DNA of 64,000 nucleotides from Petaurus breviceps papuanus (taxonomy: Eukaryota; Chordata; Mammalia; Diprotodontia; Petauridae). The notes under the pieces are model-generated. The model was not told where the DNA came from. It made no database searches and saw only the letters and a program-made list of their open reading frames with translations. Where the stretch lies: NCBI GenBank assembly GCA_028583685.1, contig JAMXIF010000042.1:25452752-25516751 (forward strand), given 5' to 3'. Shown here in pieces: positions 47,313-58,254 of the stretch (within the stretch, counting starts at the first letter, position 1; the number at the start of each line of letters is the position of its first letter). The translations under genes and the position numbers were made by a program.

Positions 47313-48105
47313 ATTGGATTTTCCTGTAACCGGCTGAAAGTTCCCATCTGAAATTAAAATTGCACATAAGGTCATTATTACCTACTTATGGGAATGCTCA
47401 GAGTCTTGGGATGGTTTTGATTTGGTAGAACCAAGTCATATATTACATTAGCACTAGAAACCAGGAACTTGGTCTAGCAGTCCGTTCCTGACCACTGCAT
47501 TATGGAGATCTGATATGACTCTGAGTATCTGGTGTACTTTCACTGGGTACTGGCTGTCTTAAACATCTGTATCTGGGCAATAGGGATATATTAATGTTGA
47601 AAGAAAAACCCCAACTGTTGTCTTAAATGTCCCACTACTTTCAAAACAATATTGCTTTGTTTAAAAATGAAAACCCAACCCCAACATTACGGTCCTTGGA
47701 ATTTCTCAGATGCCGTTGTGCGATGCTTTGCATCCAGGGATCTTCACATTCTGAATGAATCATCCACATACTCAAACTAGATTGGAGGCAAGATTGAGAG
47801 AGGGAGGGTTCTGGGATATTGGGCACCAAGTTCACACTGAATTTCTTAATGGGGAACTTCCAATTGTAGGGCTCTAAGCAGGGATTCTGCCTACCTTTAG
47901 GAAGGGTTTACCTTTAGTTTAAATTGGAAAATACAATTTTTTTCTCCTGTTTTCTTTGTTGCTATATATCACTCCTACTTTTGAAGCAGATGAAGGCATT
48001 TTGAGTTGTTAACATCACAACCATGCACTGAGGTTGTAAATCATTTGGTGCTTTATGCAGGGAAGGTGGGGTCTAAATTAATTTTTAAAGTTAATGTGGT
48101 TTGGG
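47313..48105. other. Unassigned intron sequence
   Basis: No repeat or exon recognised. Confidence 0.5.
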
Positions 48106-48433
48106 TCATAGAAAGTTTCTGATGCAGCTTGTAGGACTTGTTGAAAAGTATAATAAGTTTAAGTTAATCAAAGGAATTAATGGACATGGATTATGTATGC
48201 AAGGCATTTTGTGTGTCATTGTTTTCCCACTACCTCAAGGATAAAATGCCAATTCTTCAGCCTGGCATTGGAGTCCCCCACTATGTGGCTTCAATTTATC
48301 TTTCCTGGCTTATATCATATTATGCCCCTTCAAATATTGTCTGTTCCCACCAATCTGGTCCTACTATATCTCAGCCTTAGCATTCCGTCTCTGTCTCAGG
48401 GGCTTCACACCCACTGTCCTCCAGGACTTGAAT
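48106..48433 (+). repeat. Direct duplication, unit 1 (contains L2)
   Basis: Pairs with 48851-49178: both units are 328 bp, run in the same direction, start at 'tc[at]ta[gt]aaagtttctgatgcag' and end at 'ccaggacttgaat'. Roughly 80-85% identical by eye. The first 115 bp are not L2; from about 48220 the unit is L2 ('gataaaatgccaattcttca'). Confidence 0.88.
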
Positions 48434-48545
48434 GCACCCCTGCCTTATAAAGGCTCAGTTCCTTGAGGGATCTTTGGATCTGTCCCAACTTACTCCATTA
48501 TCTGGCACATAGTGAGACCTTAAGAAATGTTGAGTGATTGATTAG
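48434..48545 (+). repeat. L2 LINE 3' end
   Basis: Continues the L2 of unit 1 to its end: 'ctggcacatagtgagacctt' and 'atgttgagtgattgatta'. The second unit lacks this terminus. Confidence 0.7.
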
Positions 48546-48850
48546 CTGCCTTCAGAGCTTAACTTGGGTGCTTCCTGGAAGCCTTTGTTGATGGCCTCTC
48601 CACATGTGATTGTACTCTAATTATCCTGCAATTACCTTCAATTTACTTATCTACATACATGTTATATTATTTTAGTAAAATGTTACTGTAAATTTCATCT
48701 CCTTCTAGTCAACCTAGTCTAGTTATGCTCCTCTCCAAATTTAGCTGGGCTGTTCCTTTGACAACAGCCATGTGGTCTGACAGTCGGACCTGTCACAAAT
48801 TGTGTTCCTCTTCTAGAAAAATCTTTAAGAATTCAAGGTCATTTCCAAGG

Positions 48851-49178
48851 TCTTATAAAGTTTCTGATGCAGCTTGTTGAAAAGTGTAATAATTTAAAAA
48901 GTGTTCTACTTTAATCAAAGGAGCTAATGGATGTGTATTATATATGCAAGGCATTTTGTAAGCCATTGTTCCCCACTGCCTCTAGGATGAAATGCCAATT
49001 CTTCAGCCTGACATTGGAGTTCTCCACTGTGTGGCTTTGACTTATCTTTCCTGAATTATTTCATATTACTCCTCTTCAAATACATCTATTCCCACCAGTT
49101 TGGTCCTACTGTTTCTCAGCCTTGGCATTACAGCTCCATCTCTGTGGCTTCACACCCACTGTCCCCCAGGACTTGAAT
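48851..49178 (+). repeat. Direct duplication, unit 2
   Basis: Second copy of 48106-48433. Small indels differ (for example a shorter 'cagcttgttgaaaagtg' and a shorter 'ctctgtggcttcacaccc' region), but the total length is the same. After 49178 the sequence is unrelated to that after 48433. Confidence 0.88.
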
Positions 49179-49807
49179 TTGGGGATGTCAGCCCCTCAGC
49201 TTTCCTATTTCTGTGATTCTTTTTATAACCAATAATACTTCCTCTAGTGGTCCCTTGCCTTATTGTAAATTCCAGGCTTGTTATAGGTGAACCATCACTG
49301 TGTTTACATACATAAGAAATACATATAAATTTTATACATATACACACAAGCATATTATATTCATAACAGTGCTCACTAAAGCCTGTTCTACATATTATTT
49401 AACAGCTTTTCTCTTTTATATAATAAAAAAGTGCATGTTTGCAGAGTTACATTATTTTTAGCCTTGGATCTCTGAAAACAAAGGACATATCTAAATGGCA
49501 CTTTTACAACAAGCCAGACTACATTAAGCTAAGGTTATATAATGATTGTGTAGCTCTGGTCTATTGAATGCCATTGAAGATAAGGCTACCTTCCGCTTAT
49601 ACATCAGTGAGACTAATGTCAAGGTAGTACTGAGGTAACTGAGTCCCAGTATTCCTTACAATGAATACACTGCTTAGCATTTTATGCCCCGAATCTGACT
49701 AATCTCTCTCTGACAGTGACATCATGTTTTAGGGGAGAATTTAGGGCAGCATGCATATGGATTTGGGGGTGGTGGTGGAAGTCCTTAGTTTCTCTGTAGA
49801 CTGGACA
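49179..49807. other. Unassigned intron sequence
   Basis: Nothing recognised apart from short AT-rich runs. Confidence 0.5.
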
Positions 49808-49935
49808 GTATAATACATTTATTAAGTGCCTATTGTGTATAGAACACCAACCTAACTGCTGAGACAGAATCAAAATTTAAGTAAGACAGTGTCATTCATT
49901 GCCTTTAGAGAGCTTGTAATCTGGGGCCAGGAAGA
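49808..49935 (-). repeat. L2 LINE 3' end
   Basis: Antisense: 'acatttattaagtgcctatt' then 'gagagcttgtaatctggggc'. Confidence 0.65.
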
Positions 49936-50147
49936 GGAGAGGAGAATGAGAGTAAGACCTAACATGCCTTGCTATAATATAAAACATGACATGATGAGAG
50001 CATTACCAGAGGTACAGAACAAAGTTCAAAGAGGAAAGGCCTTAAGCAAAGGAAGGAAGAGCAGATCAGGGAAAGCTTCATAAGCTCTACACCCTGGTAT
50101 GGCTGAGAAGGTTTTCTCTGGATATTAATATTAGCATACATGCTAAT

Positions 50148-50590
50148 TCAATTCAACAAGCATTTATTGAGCCTGTGCTGGGCATCATGCTAGAAGAGGC
50201 ACTGGGGATACATAGACAAAAACAAAACTGGGAGGGTTTCTACTGGGGGAGGGATACAATATGTGCATATATAACTGTATATGAAGTAAATTCAAAGCAA
50301 TTCAAGTGGGAGAACTAAGAGTTGAGGGGATCAGCAGTGACCTTATCTAGGAGATGGCACCTAAGGTAAGCCTAGGGACTCCAGGAAGTCGAGGGGAGGT
50401 GGGAGAGCATTTGAGTTTATGTGTGGGGGGAGTTAGACTATGTAAAAACATGCAAGCAAGAGCTAGAATGCCACATACACAAACCAGCAAGCATGCCAGT
50501 TTGTCTAGATTGAAGAGTGCATGTTAGGAGGTAATATGAAATCACTTTGGAAGGCTAGAATGGAGCTGGACTGTGAAGGGCAAACCCCCT
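50148..50590 (-). repeat. L2 LINE 3' fragment
   Basis: Antisense terminus 'caacaagcatttattgagcc' followed in family order by 'ggtgggagagcatttgagtt' and 'atgaaatcactttggaaggc'. Confidence 0.72.
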
Positions 50591-51769
50591 CACATGCATT
50601 GTTCCCTTTTATAGGAACAGTGTTGTCAAGGAATCTCTTTCTATTCCTCTTATACTGTAACCTCCTTTCCCTCCCACCCTTTCCAAGAAACCTGCACTCG
50701 CACTCCTGGACATCTGGAAAACAAGGAGGAGGGTTCAAGGGCCCCTTACAACTTAAACAAAATCTCCAGTTGGATTTTGGATCATCTTAGGCTTAAACTG
50801 TTAATTTTCCATTCCCCCTCTCCCACCTTGATCATTAGGACTACAAAGTGCTGATCTTGCTTTGATTTGGTGTTCTTTTTATCCCTCCTGTTCATTTTCC
50901 TCATCAAGCTCTCTACCTCTCATGAAGGCAAAGTCGACAGACCTGTATGTGATCAGCACCAAGTACAGGGGTCATGGTATAGCAACTTTTCTTCTAGGTC
51001 CTTCTCCATCCAGTCCCTTTTCTATTGCTCCCTCCTGTTATTTTCGGTTTTTTGAGGGGTGAGGGGAAATCCTGTTTAATCATATGGCCTTGTTGTTACA
51101 GAAAGGAACTATAGAGGATTGTATTCATTGTGGAAACACACTTTTGCAGCTTTCTCTAAAAATATGCTTTGCTCAGAAAAGTAGTATTAAGCTTCTTCCT
51201 TCCTCTCTGCCATTTACCCATAAGGACAAAGGCAAAGATAAGTAATTGCCTTGTCCTGACTGTCTTTGAGGAGGACTAGAATGCATCTGAACTAAGACTG
51301 GAAAATAAGCCTAAGGTATTAGGTTATTCCAGAAAGACTGTTAATACCTGTTGGCTAAGTGCATTAAACTGCTTGGAAATGGTCACTTGTGTCTATTATT
51401 TTTAAGAAACACTTGCTGGGATTGTGATTTAAGCCAATTTTATAAGGACTTTAGACTTTTCATTTGACTTGTCCAAAATACTCTTTTTGAAACAAATAAA
51501 CATTAAAATATAGATTATAATATTTCCAAGTGTCTGCCTGAAAGAAAAACATGTCAAGACAGAATTTAAACTGAAATTTTAACCATAATTCATTCTACTG
51601 TACTTCTACCAAGAAATACCATATATAATATTACCCAGTCTCCTGAGATTTACTTGAAGTGATCTAGATGAACTTGGTATAATAAAATAATAGGACTAAG
51701 TGGGAGAAAAGAGATCAGGGAAAAGTCAACTTTCTTGCTGTAATTCAAAATTCTTTGGGATTTTTTTTT
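50591..51769. other. Unassigned intron sequence
   Basis: No exon or confident repeat. Open frames of 60-90 codons on both strands have no recognisable protein content. Confidence 0.5.
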
Positions 51770-51965
51770 AGGGGAGGAGAAAATCCATACCTATTAGGTC
51801 ATATTTATATAGTATGTTAACTTCTGCTAAGTTCTTTTCATTCATTACCTCATCAGATCCTGAAAAACTGGTGAAATAGGTCCTGTTATTATATCCATCC
51901 ATCTTACAGATAAGGAAACAAACTCATAGCAGTTAAGAGATTTTGCTGAGTCACACACAATTATT
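51770..51965 (-). repeat. CORE-SINE (MIR/THER-type)
   Basis: Antisense: 'atttatatagtatgttaact' tail, then 'catcttacagataaggaaac'. Confidence 0.68.
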
Positions 51966-52014
51966 ATTTATTGCTATTATTTAACAGTTCACCAATTGAC
52001 TATTATTTGATTTT

Positions 52015-52260
52015 AGTCAGCTGGGTGGTATAGTGGCTGGAACACTGGACCTGGAATCAGGAATACCTGAGTTCAAATGTGGCCTCACACACTTCCTAGC
52101 TTTGTGACTCTAGGCAAGTCATGTAGCCTTCATCTGCTTCAATTTCCTCAACTGTGAAATGGGGACAGCACTCTCCTCCCCAGGTTGTGAGGAACACGAG
52201 ATCATATTCGTAAAACACCTTGCAAATCTTAACATGCTAGATAAATGCTAGTTATTAGGC
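52015..52260 (+). repeat. CORE-SINE, full length
   Basis: Sense: tRNA-like head 'gtggtatagtggctggaaca' with box B 'gagttcaaatgt', core 'aatttcctcaactgtgaaat', tail 'gatcatattcgtaaaacacc' ending 'gctagttatta'. Confidence 0.78.
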
Positions 52261-52686
52261 AGGATTCAAACCCAAGGCTTCCTGACACTAGCACTCTCTT
52301 CAGTACACCTGATGGCATCATGACAAAGTAGAAGTCATTTGCCAAGCGGTATGTGCCACCCCCATTCCTCTATGGGGTACAGTGGATTGTTAACATTTAC
52401 AGATTCAGGGGGGATGTTCCACTGAAGATTGCTGCCCCTGTGTAGTGATTCCTGGTCCCATTTTTTTTTAACTTTTTAATCTACTTTTTGTACTTTGTGA
52501 CTTTGAGTCCATTGAATATCTGGTGATCTTTAGCAGCCATAAAGTCATTTAATTATTTCCTCCCAAAAGGGATAATATCTTGAAAGTAAATACCTTACTT
52601 AGTGCTAGACTGAATAACTAGAGGATCTTACTTTAAATTATGGTGAGAGAGAAAAGCTCAAGGAAAGCTGATTTCTACTCTCAAAT

Positions 52687-52731
52687 TTGCTCCTCCTCCT
52701 CTTCAACCTCTTCGACCTCTTCCTCCTCATT
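52687..52731. repeat. CTC/CTT-rich imperfect triplet run
   Basis: Short pyrimidine triplet run 'ctcctcctcctcttcaacct' and continuing. Confidence 0.8.
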
Positions 52732-52764
52732 GTTATCATTACTTTTAATGTTTTGAGTTTTGCC

Positions 52765-52960
52765 CAAATCATAGGATTTAGAGCCAGGAGTATCTCAGAG
52801 ATCACCTAATTCAACTCCATTCTTATAAATTGGAGGAAGCTAAAGCCCAGATGGGTTACAGTGGTCCCACAAGTAATAACAAGTATCAGAGATGAGCTTG
52901 AATCCAGAACCCCTGTTTCTAAAGCCAGGCTTCTTACCCTGCTTCAGCCATGTTATCTTT
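52765..52960 (-). repeat. MIR-like SINE
   Basis: Antisense: 'gagatcacctaattcaactc', 'agctaaagcccagatgggtt', 'gcttgaatccagaacccctg'. Confidence 0.72.
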
Positions 52961-53454
52961 TCCTTGAAACAGGTCGATCTCTACTCTGGCTTCTAATCAG
53001 CTCTCTCCCTTCTTCTGCCAATCAATGTGGGGAAAGTTGGAGACCTTCAGAGTCATGATAGCATAGGAAGCTATGCTTAAAGGTTTTGAAGAAAGCAAAG
53101 GAAGCTACTTCCTAACTTCTCAGTGCCCCTACTGCTAAAAAGTTGAACCAAGTACTTTTAACCATATTCCATATTGTTACTGTTAATTTTTTTTGGGGGG
53201 AGAGGTATATTAGATACAGTAACCAATTGGCTTAGATATTCTAGAGACTCTTAATTTCAGGTTTCTTCCTTTTCTCTCCACTACAAATCATTAAACATGG
53301 TGACTGTATCTCGATATCATTGAAGGGTTGCAGAAAGAGAATGAAGAAATATAAGCTGTGAATGGTTTATGTATCCATATGCCTGAAGGCATTTGAGTGT
53401 GACCCAAGGGACCAAGTGTTAAGCTTGTAGTAAGGAAGACTTGGTTTGAATTCT
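52961..53454. other. Unassigned intron sequence
   Basis: Nothing recognised. Confidence 0.5.
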
Positions 53455-54020
53455 AATTCACCATGCATTTATTATGTACCTACCATGTGTAAGGTGCTCT
53501 GCTTGGTGCTACAGATGCTGCCCTCAAGGGATTTATACTCTACTTGGGTGAAATAATATGTATATAGATAAGCAAATACAAACTATGCATAAAATACATG
53601 CAAGGTAATTTGAGGGCACTAACAGATGGGGAATCGGAATAAGGAAAAGTATCTTCTTAGTGGTGGGGTTTGAGCTGAGTCTTAAAGGGAGGCAGGGTCT
53701 CTAAGAGTTGGAGAAGAGAAGGGAGGTCATTTCAGTCATGTGGATCAGAGCATGCAAGTCCTGGAAGTGAGACATGAAATCTTGTGTAAGCAGAACATGA
53801 AGTAAGCTAGCTTGGCTATAAAGAGGAATACATGAGAGTACTGTGAAATCATTTTGCAAAGATAGACTGGGCTCAGATTGTGAAGGGTTGAAAGGCTAGA
53901 CAGAGTTATATGTATTTTATCTGAGAGGCAATGGGGAGCCACCAAGGCATCTCCGAGGCACAGGCAATCCTCTAAGACAGTAAGTTTAAGACAGGTTGTG
54001 ATTGCGAGTTCCTTCACTCA
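53455..54020 (-). repeat. L2 LINE fragment
   Basis: Antisense terminus 'catgcatttattatgtacct', then 'gtttgagctgagtcttaaag', 'gactgggctcagattgtgaa' and 'gaggcaatggggagccacca' in family order. Confidence 0.75.
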
Positions 54021-54231
54021 AGAATGTGCTTGATATATTAATGTATGCCTGAATGCTTGAGGCTAGATGAGATCACCTTTCCCTTCTCTCCAATCCTAGG
54101 ATTCTGATGGTGGGCAGAACCATGCTCTTAGGCTCTCTGAGTCAAATCACTTGTCATCCTTGTCCACCTAAGGGAATTTTGCCTTTACCTACTTTTTATT
54201 ATTCAGGCCCCTCCTGATACCTTACCTGCTC

Positions 54232-54394
54232 CAAAGGTGGGGAACCTGGGACCTCGAGGCCACATGTGGCCCTCTAGGTCCTCTAGTGTAGCCCTTTGAC
54301 TGAATCCAAACTTCACAGAATAAATTCCCTTAATAAAAAGATTTGTTTTGTAAAATTTGGACTCAGTTAAAAGGCCATGGGCTCTCCACCCCTG
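54232..54394 (+). mobile_element. Non-autonomous hAT element, second copy of the 16.7-kb family
   Basis: Begins 'aggtggggaacctgggacct' and shares 'cctttgactgaatccaaact' with 16744-16901. Ends 'ggctctccacccctg'. No clear 8-bp duplication remains, so this copy is more eroded. Confidence 0.78.
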
Positions 54395-54884
54395 TCAGCT
54401 AAGCCATTCTAATCACAAAACATGAGGGAAATAGAAGAGAGGAGTCACATCTTTCCCGTTTCCTGTCTCCCAGGTGCTAGCAACATTGGAAGCAAGACAT
54501 AGTGACACAAGTTTGTTATCCTCTGTGGGAAGAAAGGACTTTGTAAACCTTAGAGTGCCATATATTTCTGAACTTTTAAAAAACTTATGACAAGGACAGA
54601 TCTAGCAGGACCTTTCTGACCCAGGTGGCCTTATGTACAACACTCATGAGACAAAAAATTAGAGTCTAAGAGAAAAAATCCAGTACTCCCTTTTTATTAA
54701 TGTGTCTTTTCCCAGTTATTTAGTATTTCCCTTGCCATAAGACTGAACATTCTGCAAGGTTTTCCAGTGTATAATGGACACTTACTTTTTACCAGGCACT
54801 ATAGTTGGTATACCTGGGAATCCAAGTAAAGTATCATTTACTAAGTTCTGGGTGCAAGGAAGGACATTAAGAAAGGACATTCAG

Positions 54885-57778
54885 GGCTTCTGGGAGTCAA
54901 GATGATAGAATAAGCAGTAAATCACTGTAACTCTCCTATATTCACCTCCAAACGACCATAAAATAGCACCCCCAAACAAATCCTGGAACAGCAGAACCAG
55001 CAAAAAAGACTGAATGAAACCATCTTTGAGTCTAAGAAACTTGGAAGATTGACAAGAAAGATCTGCCTCATACAGGTAAAGGGGGAGTGCAGTCCAGAAT
55101 GGGAAGCATCTCAGCAAGCCAGTAGCAAGTCCTACCTCAGCAAAGCAGTGGGAGATCCTGAGCCCTGGCGTGGTGGAGGAGGTGAATGCCAACAAAAGGA
55201 CCCCCATGCCTGAGCATTGCCAGGGGACTGGGTAGACTCCAGCTCTGAGAACTGTCACATGCTTCCGTGTAGCTCCTGGTAAAAAGGAACCTCCAGTGGC
55301 TAGACCTCCATGTGCTTCAGCTTAGCCCCAGGTAAACAGGCAACCTCCAGAAGACAGACCACCACATCCTTCAATGTGGCCCTGGGAAATGCAGAAATAC
55401 CCAACTGGCCTCAGCACATGCCTGGCACTAGCACTAGGACACTGGCTTGGCACCAGGTAAACTGCCAGACCCCTATACCCTCCAGCAACACCATCTACCT
55501 CCCACCCCAGTCCCTCAGTGCAGCATCAGACATAGGGTCCCCGGTGGGCTACAAGGCAACACCAACACAGCACCAGATAAACTACCAGGGCTTTTAGCTC
55601 CTGGCACAAGAATCCTAAGATGGTGCTCCTTCCATCCCAGGAGCAGAGATCAAATATAAAAGAAAGAAAAAAGTCACAAAAAGATGAACAAAAAAACAAC
55701 AAAAAAGGAATCTGACCATAGAATATTATTATGGTGATAGAGAAGATCAAAACACAAACTCAAAAGAGGATGCAGTGTCCAAATGTCTATGGGAAAAACC
55801 CAAAAGAAAAATTGAAAGTCGTCTCAAGTCCAGAATGAACTCATGGAAGAACTGAAAAGGGAGCTTAACAGTCATAAAAGAGAGGTAGAAGAAAAATTCG
55901 GTAAAGAAATGAGAGTGATGTAAGAGAATTATGAAATAAAAGAAAGAATCAACAGCATGGAAAAAGAAAACAACTGCTTACAAAGTAGAATTGGCCAAAT
56001 GGAAAATGAAATTTAAAAATCCATTGAAGAAAACAGCTCCTTGAAAAGTACAGTCAGTCAAATAGAAAAGAAAGTACCAAAACTAATTGAGGAAAGCAAC
56101 TTAAGTTTGAACTGGGCAAGTGGAAACTAATGATTCTGTGAGACATCAAGAATCAATCAAACAAATTCAAAAGAATGAAAAAAATAGAAGAAAATGTAAA
56201 ATACCTCATGAGAAAAAGAACAGACCTGAAAAATAGATCCAGGAGAGACAATATCAGAATCATTGGACTACCTGAAAGCCATAATCAAAAGAAGGACCTG
56301 AGCAACATCTTTCAGGAAATTATCAAGGAAAACTTCCCTGATATCCTGGAACCAGAGGGCAAAATGGGTATTGAAAGAATCTACTGATCACATCAGGAAA
56401 GAGATCCCAACATAAAAACTGCGAGGAGCATTACAGTCAAATTTCAGAACTATTAGGTCAAGGAAAAAATACTGCATTGCAAGTGGACAAAAAGAAACAA
56501 TTCAAATATCTGAAAGTCACAATTAGGACTACACAGCACTAAACAGCTAAAACATTAAGGGTTCCGAGGTTTTTTGTTTGTTTGTTTTAAAGGAATGTGA
56601 TGTTCCAGAAGGCAAAGGATTTATGGTTAGATTTTGTTTTCATAAGAAAGTCAAAATTAAAGTAAAAATTTGAATTCCAATATCAAGATCCAAGAGAAGC
56701 ATAAGCAGGTGGAAAAGGGAGAGAAAATATAAGGGATTCAATAGAGCTATACTATTTACATTACTACATGGGAAGATAATACTTGCAATTCTTAAAAACT
56801 GTATCAGTTGGGGCAGCTAGGTGGTTCAATGAATGGAGCACTGGCCCTGGGGTCAGGAGGACCTGAGTTCAAATATGGCCTCATGCACTTAACATACACA
56901 CAAAAACCAGCCATGTGACCTTGGGCAAGTTATTTAACCCCAAGTGCCCTACCTTCCCCCCTCCAAAAAAAAAGCAAAAAAAAAATCTATCACTAATAGT
57001 ATAGCTAGAAGGAATATACAGAAGGTATGGGTATAAAGTGAATTGGAAGAAATGACATAAAAATAATTAAGGGATAAAGAAGTGTAGTACACAGGGCTCA
57101 AAAGGAAGGGAGAGGTAGAATGGGGTAAATTGTTTCTCATATAGAGGCATGAAGGACGTATTACAGTGCAGGAAAAGATTGGAGGATGGGCAATGAGCAT
57201 CACTTGAACTTTACTCTCATCAGTATTTGCTCAAAGAGGGAACAATCAGTTGAATATAGGCACCTGTCTTCCCTGACAGGGAGGTAGGAGAGAAAGAGAT
57301 TAAGTAAAGGGGGAGGAACAGACAGTAGGGAGGGCAGATCAGGGGAGGTGATAGACAGAAGCAAAACACTGCTGAGGAGGAAAAGGATAAAGGGAGAAAG
57401 AGAACAAAACGGAGGGAAATATACAGATAGTAATCCTTACTGGCAATGTGAATGGGATAAATTGTCCCATAAGGCTGAAGGGAATAGCAGAATGGATCAA
57501 AAACCAGAAGCCTACAATTTGTTGTTTACAAGAAACACACTTGAAGCAGAGAGGCATACAAAGAGGAAAGGTAAGGGGCTGGAGCAGAATCTTTTGTGCT
57601 TCAGCTGAAGTAAAAAAGGCAAGGGTAGCAATCCTGATCTCAGACAAAGTAAAAGCAAAAACAGACCTAATTAGAAGAGATAAGGAAGGAAACTACATCT
57701 TGCTAAAAGGTACTACAGACAATGAAGTAATATCAATACTAAACATACATGCACCAAGTGGCATACAATCCAAATTCC
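54885..57778 (+). mobile_element. L1 LINE: 5' UTR, ORF1, spacer and ORF2 endonuclease
   Basis: Starts with an L1 5'-end sequence 'tgggagtcaagatgatagaa'. The 5' UTR (to about 55650) repeats a block of 'cctccag..gacctcc..ccctgg' type. ORF1: a coiled coil near 55930-56130, then the RNA-binding domain ('RRDNIRIIGLPE' near 56240-56275) with stops around it. Purine-rich spacer 57000-57400. ORF2 starts near 57440 with APE-type endonuclease motifs ('CCLQETHLK' near 57520, 'ILNIHAPS' near 57736), then ends abruptly at 57778. Many stops. It lies in the sense direction of LDB2. A WSINE1 copy interrupts it. Confidence 0.85.
56811..56985 (+). repeat. WSINE1-like SINE nested in L1
   Basis: Begins 'gggcagctaggtggttcaat', box B 'gagttcaaat', tail 'cccctccaaaaaaaaagc' plus a long A run. 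The best-preserved SINE of this type in the window. Confidence 0.9.
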
Positions 57779-58205
57779 TTTCTTTCTCCTTTCTCCTTTT
57801 CCCTCCTCACTAGAGTTTTGCTTTTGATCACCACCTTCCTCAATCTGCCCTCCCTTTTGGCAGCCCAATCCCTTTTCTTTTACTACTTCTTCTTTCCCTT
57901 CTGTCACTCCCTCACCTTTTTCCCCCTTTTCCCTCCAACTGCCTATAGGGCAAGTTAGATTTCTATACCAAACTAAGTAGGTTATTCCCTCCTTGAGCCA
58001 ACTTCAATGAGAGTAAAGTTCAAACAATGCTCATCTCCCTCCCTTCTTTCCCAAGGTAAAAGACTGCTATGCCTTGTCTTTCTGCTGGCTCCACTGTTCC
58101 AGGATTTTTCCTGTAGCAATATTCCCTGGGTTTTTCAAGGTCATTAAAGGAGGATAAGAGCAACTTACTGCTCTCTCCACTATCTTGGTTCCCAGAAGTT
58201 GAAAA
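57779..58205 (-). mobile_element. Inverted L1 piece: 5' end joined to spacer
   Basis: On the - strand it starts with an L1 5' end ('ctgggaaccaagatagtgga' near 58195), passes about 130 bp of 5' UTR ('aaatcctggaacagtggagc' near 58105), then jumps to the inter-ORF spacer ('gatgagcattgtttgaactt' near 58040) and stops just before where ORF2 would begin. ORF1 is missing. It lies between two sense L1 segments. Confidence 0.75.
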
Positions 58206-58254
58206 TCTAACATCCAATTTCTTAAAGGAGAATTTAAGTGAGTTTCAGGCATTA

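Noticed and set aside
48106-49178. The two 328-bp repeats as the paired LTRs of a short retroelement
   Set aside because: No TG/CA ends, no flanking duplication seen, and most of each unit is L2, so a local duplication fits better.
55310-55659. Open frames of 70-95 codons in the L1 5' UTR
   Set aside because: They lie in repeated 5' UTR blocks of a decayed L1 and do not match L1 ORF1 or ORF2.
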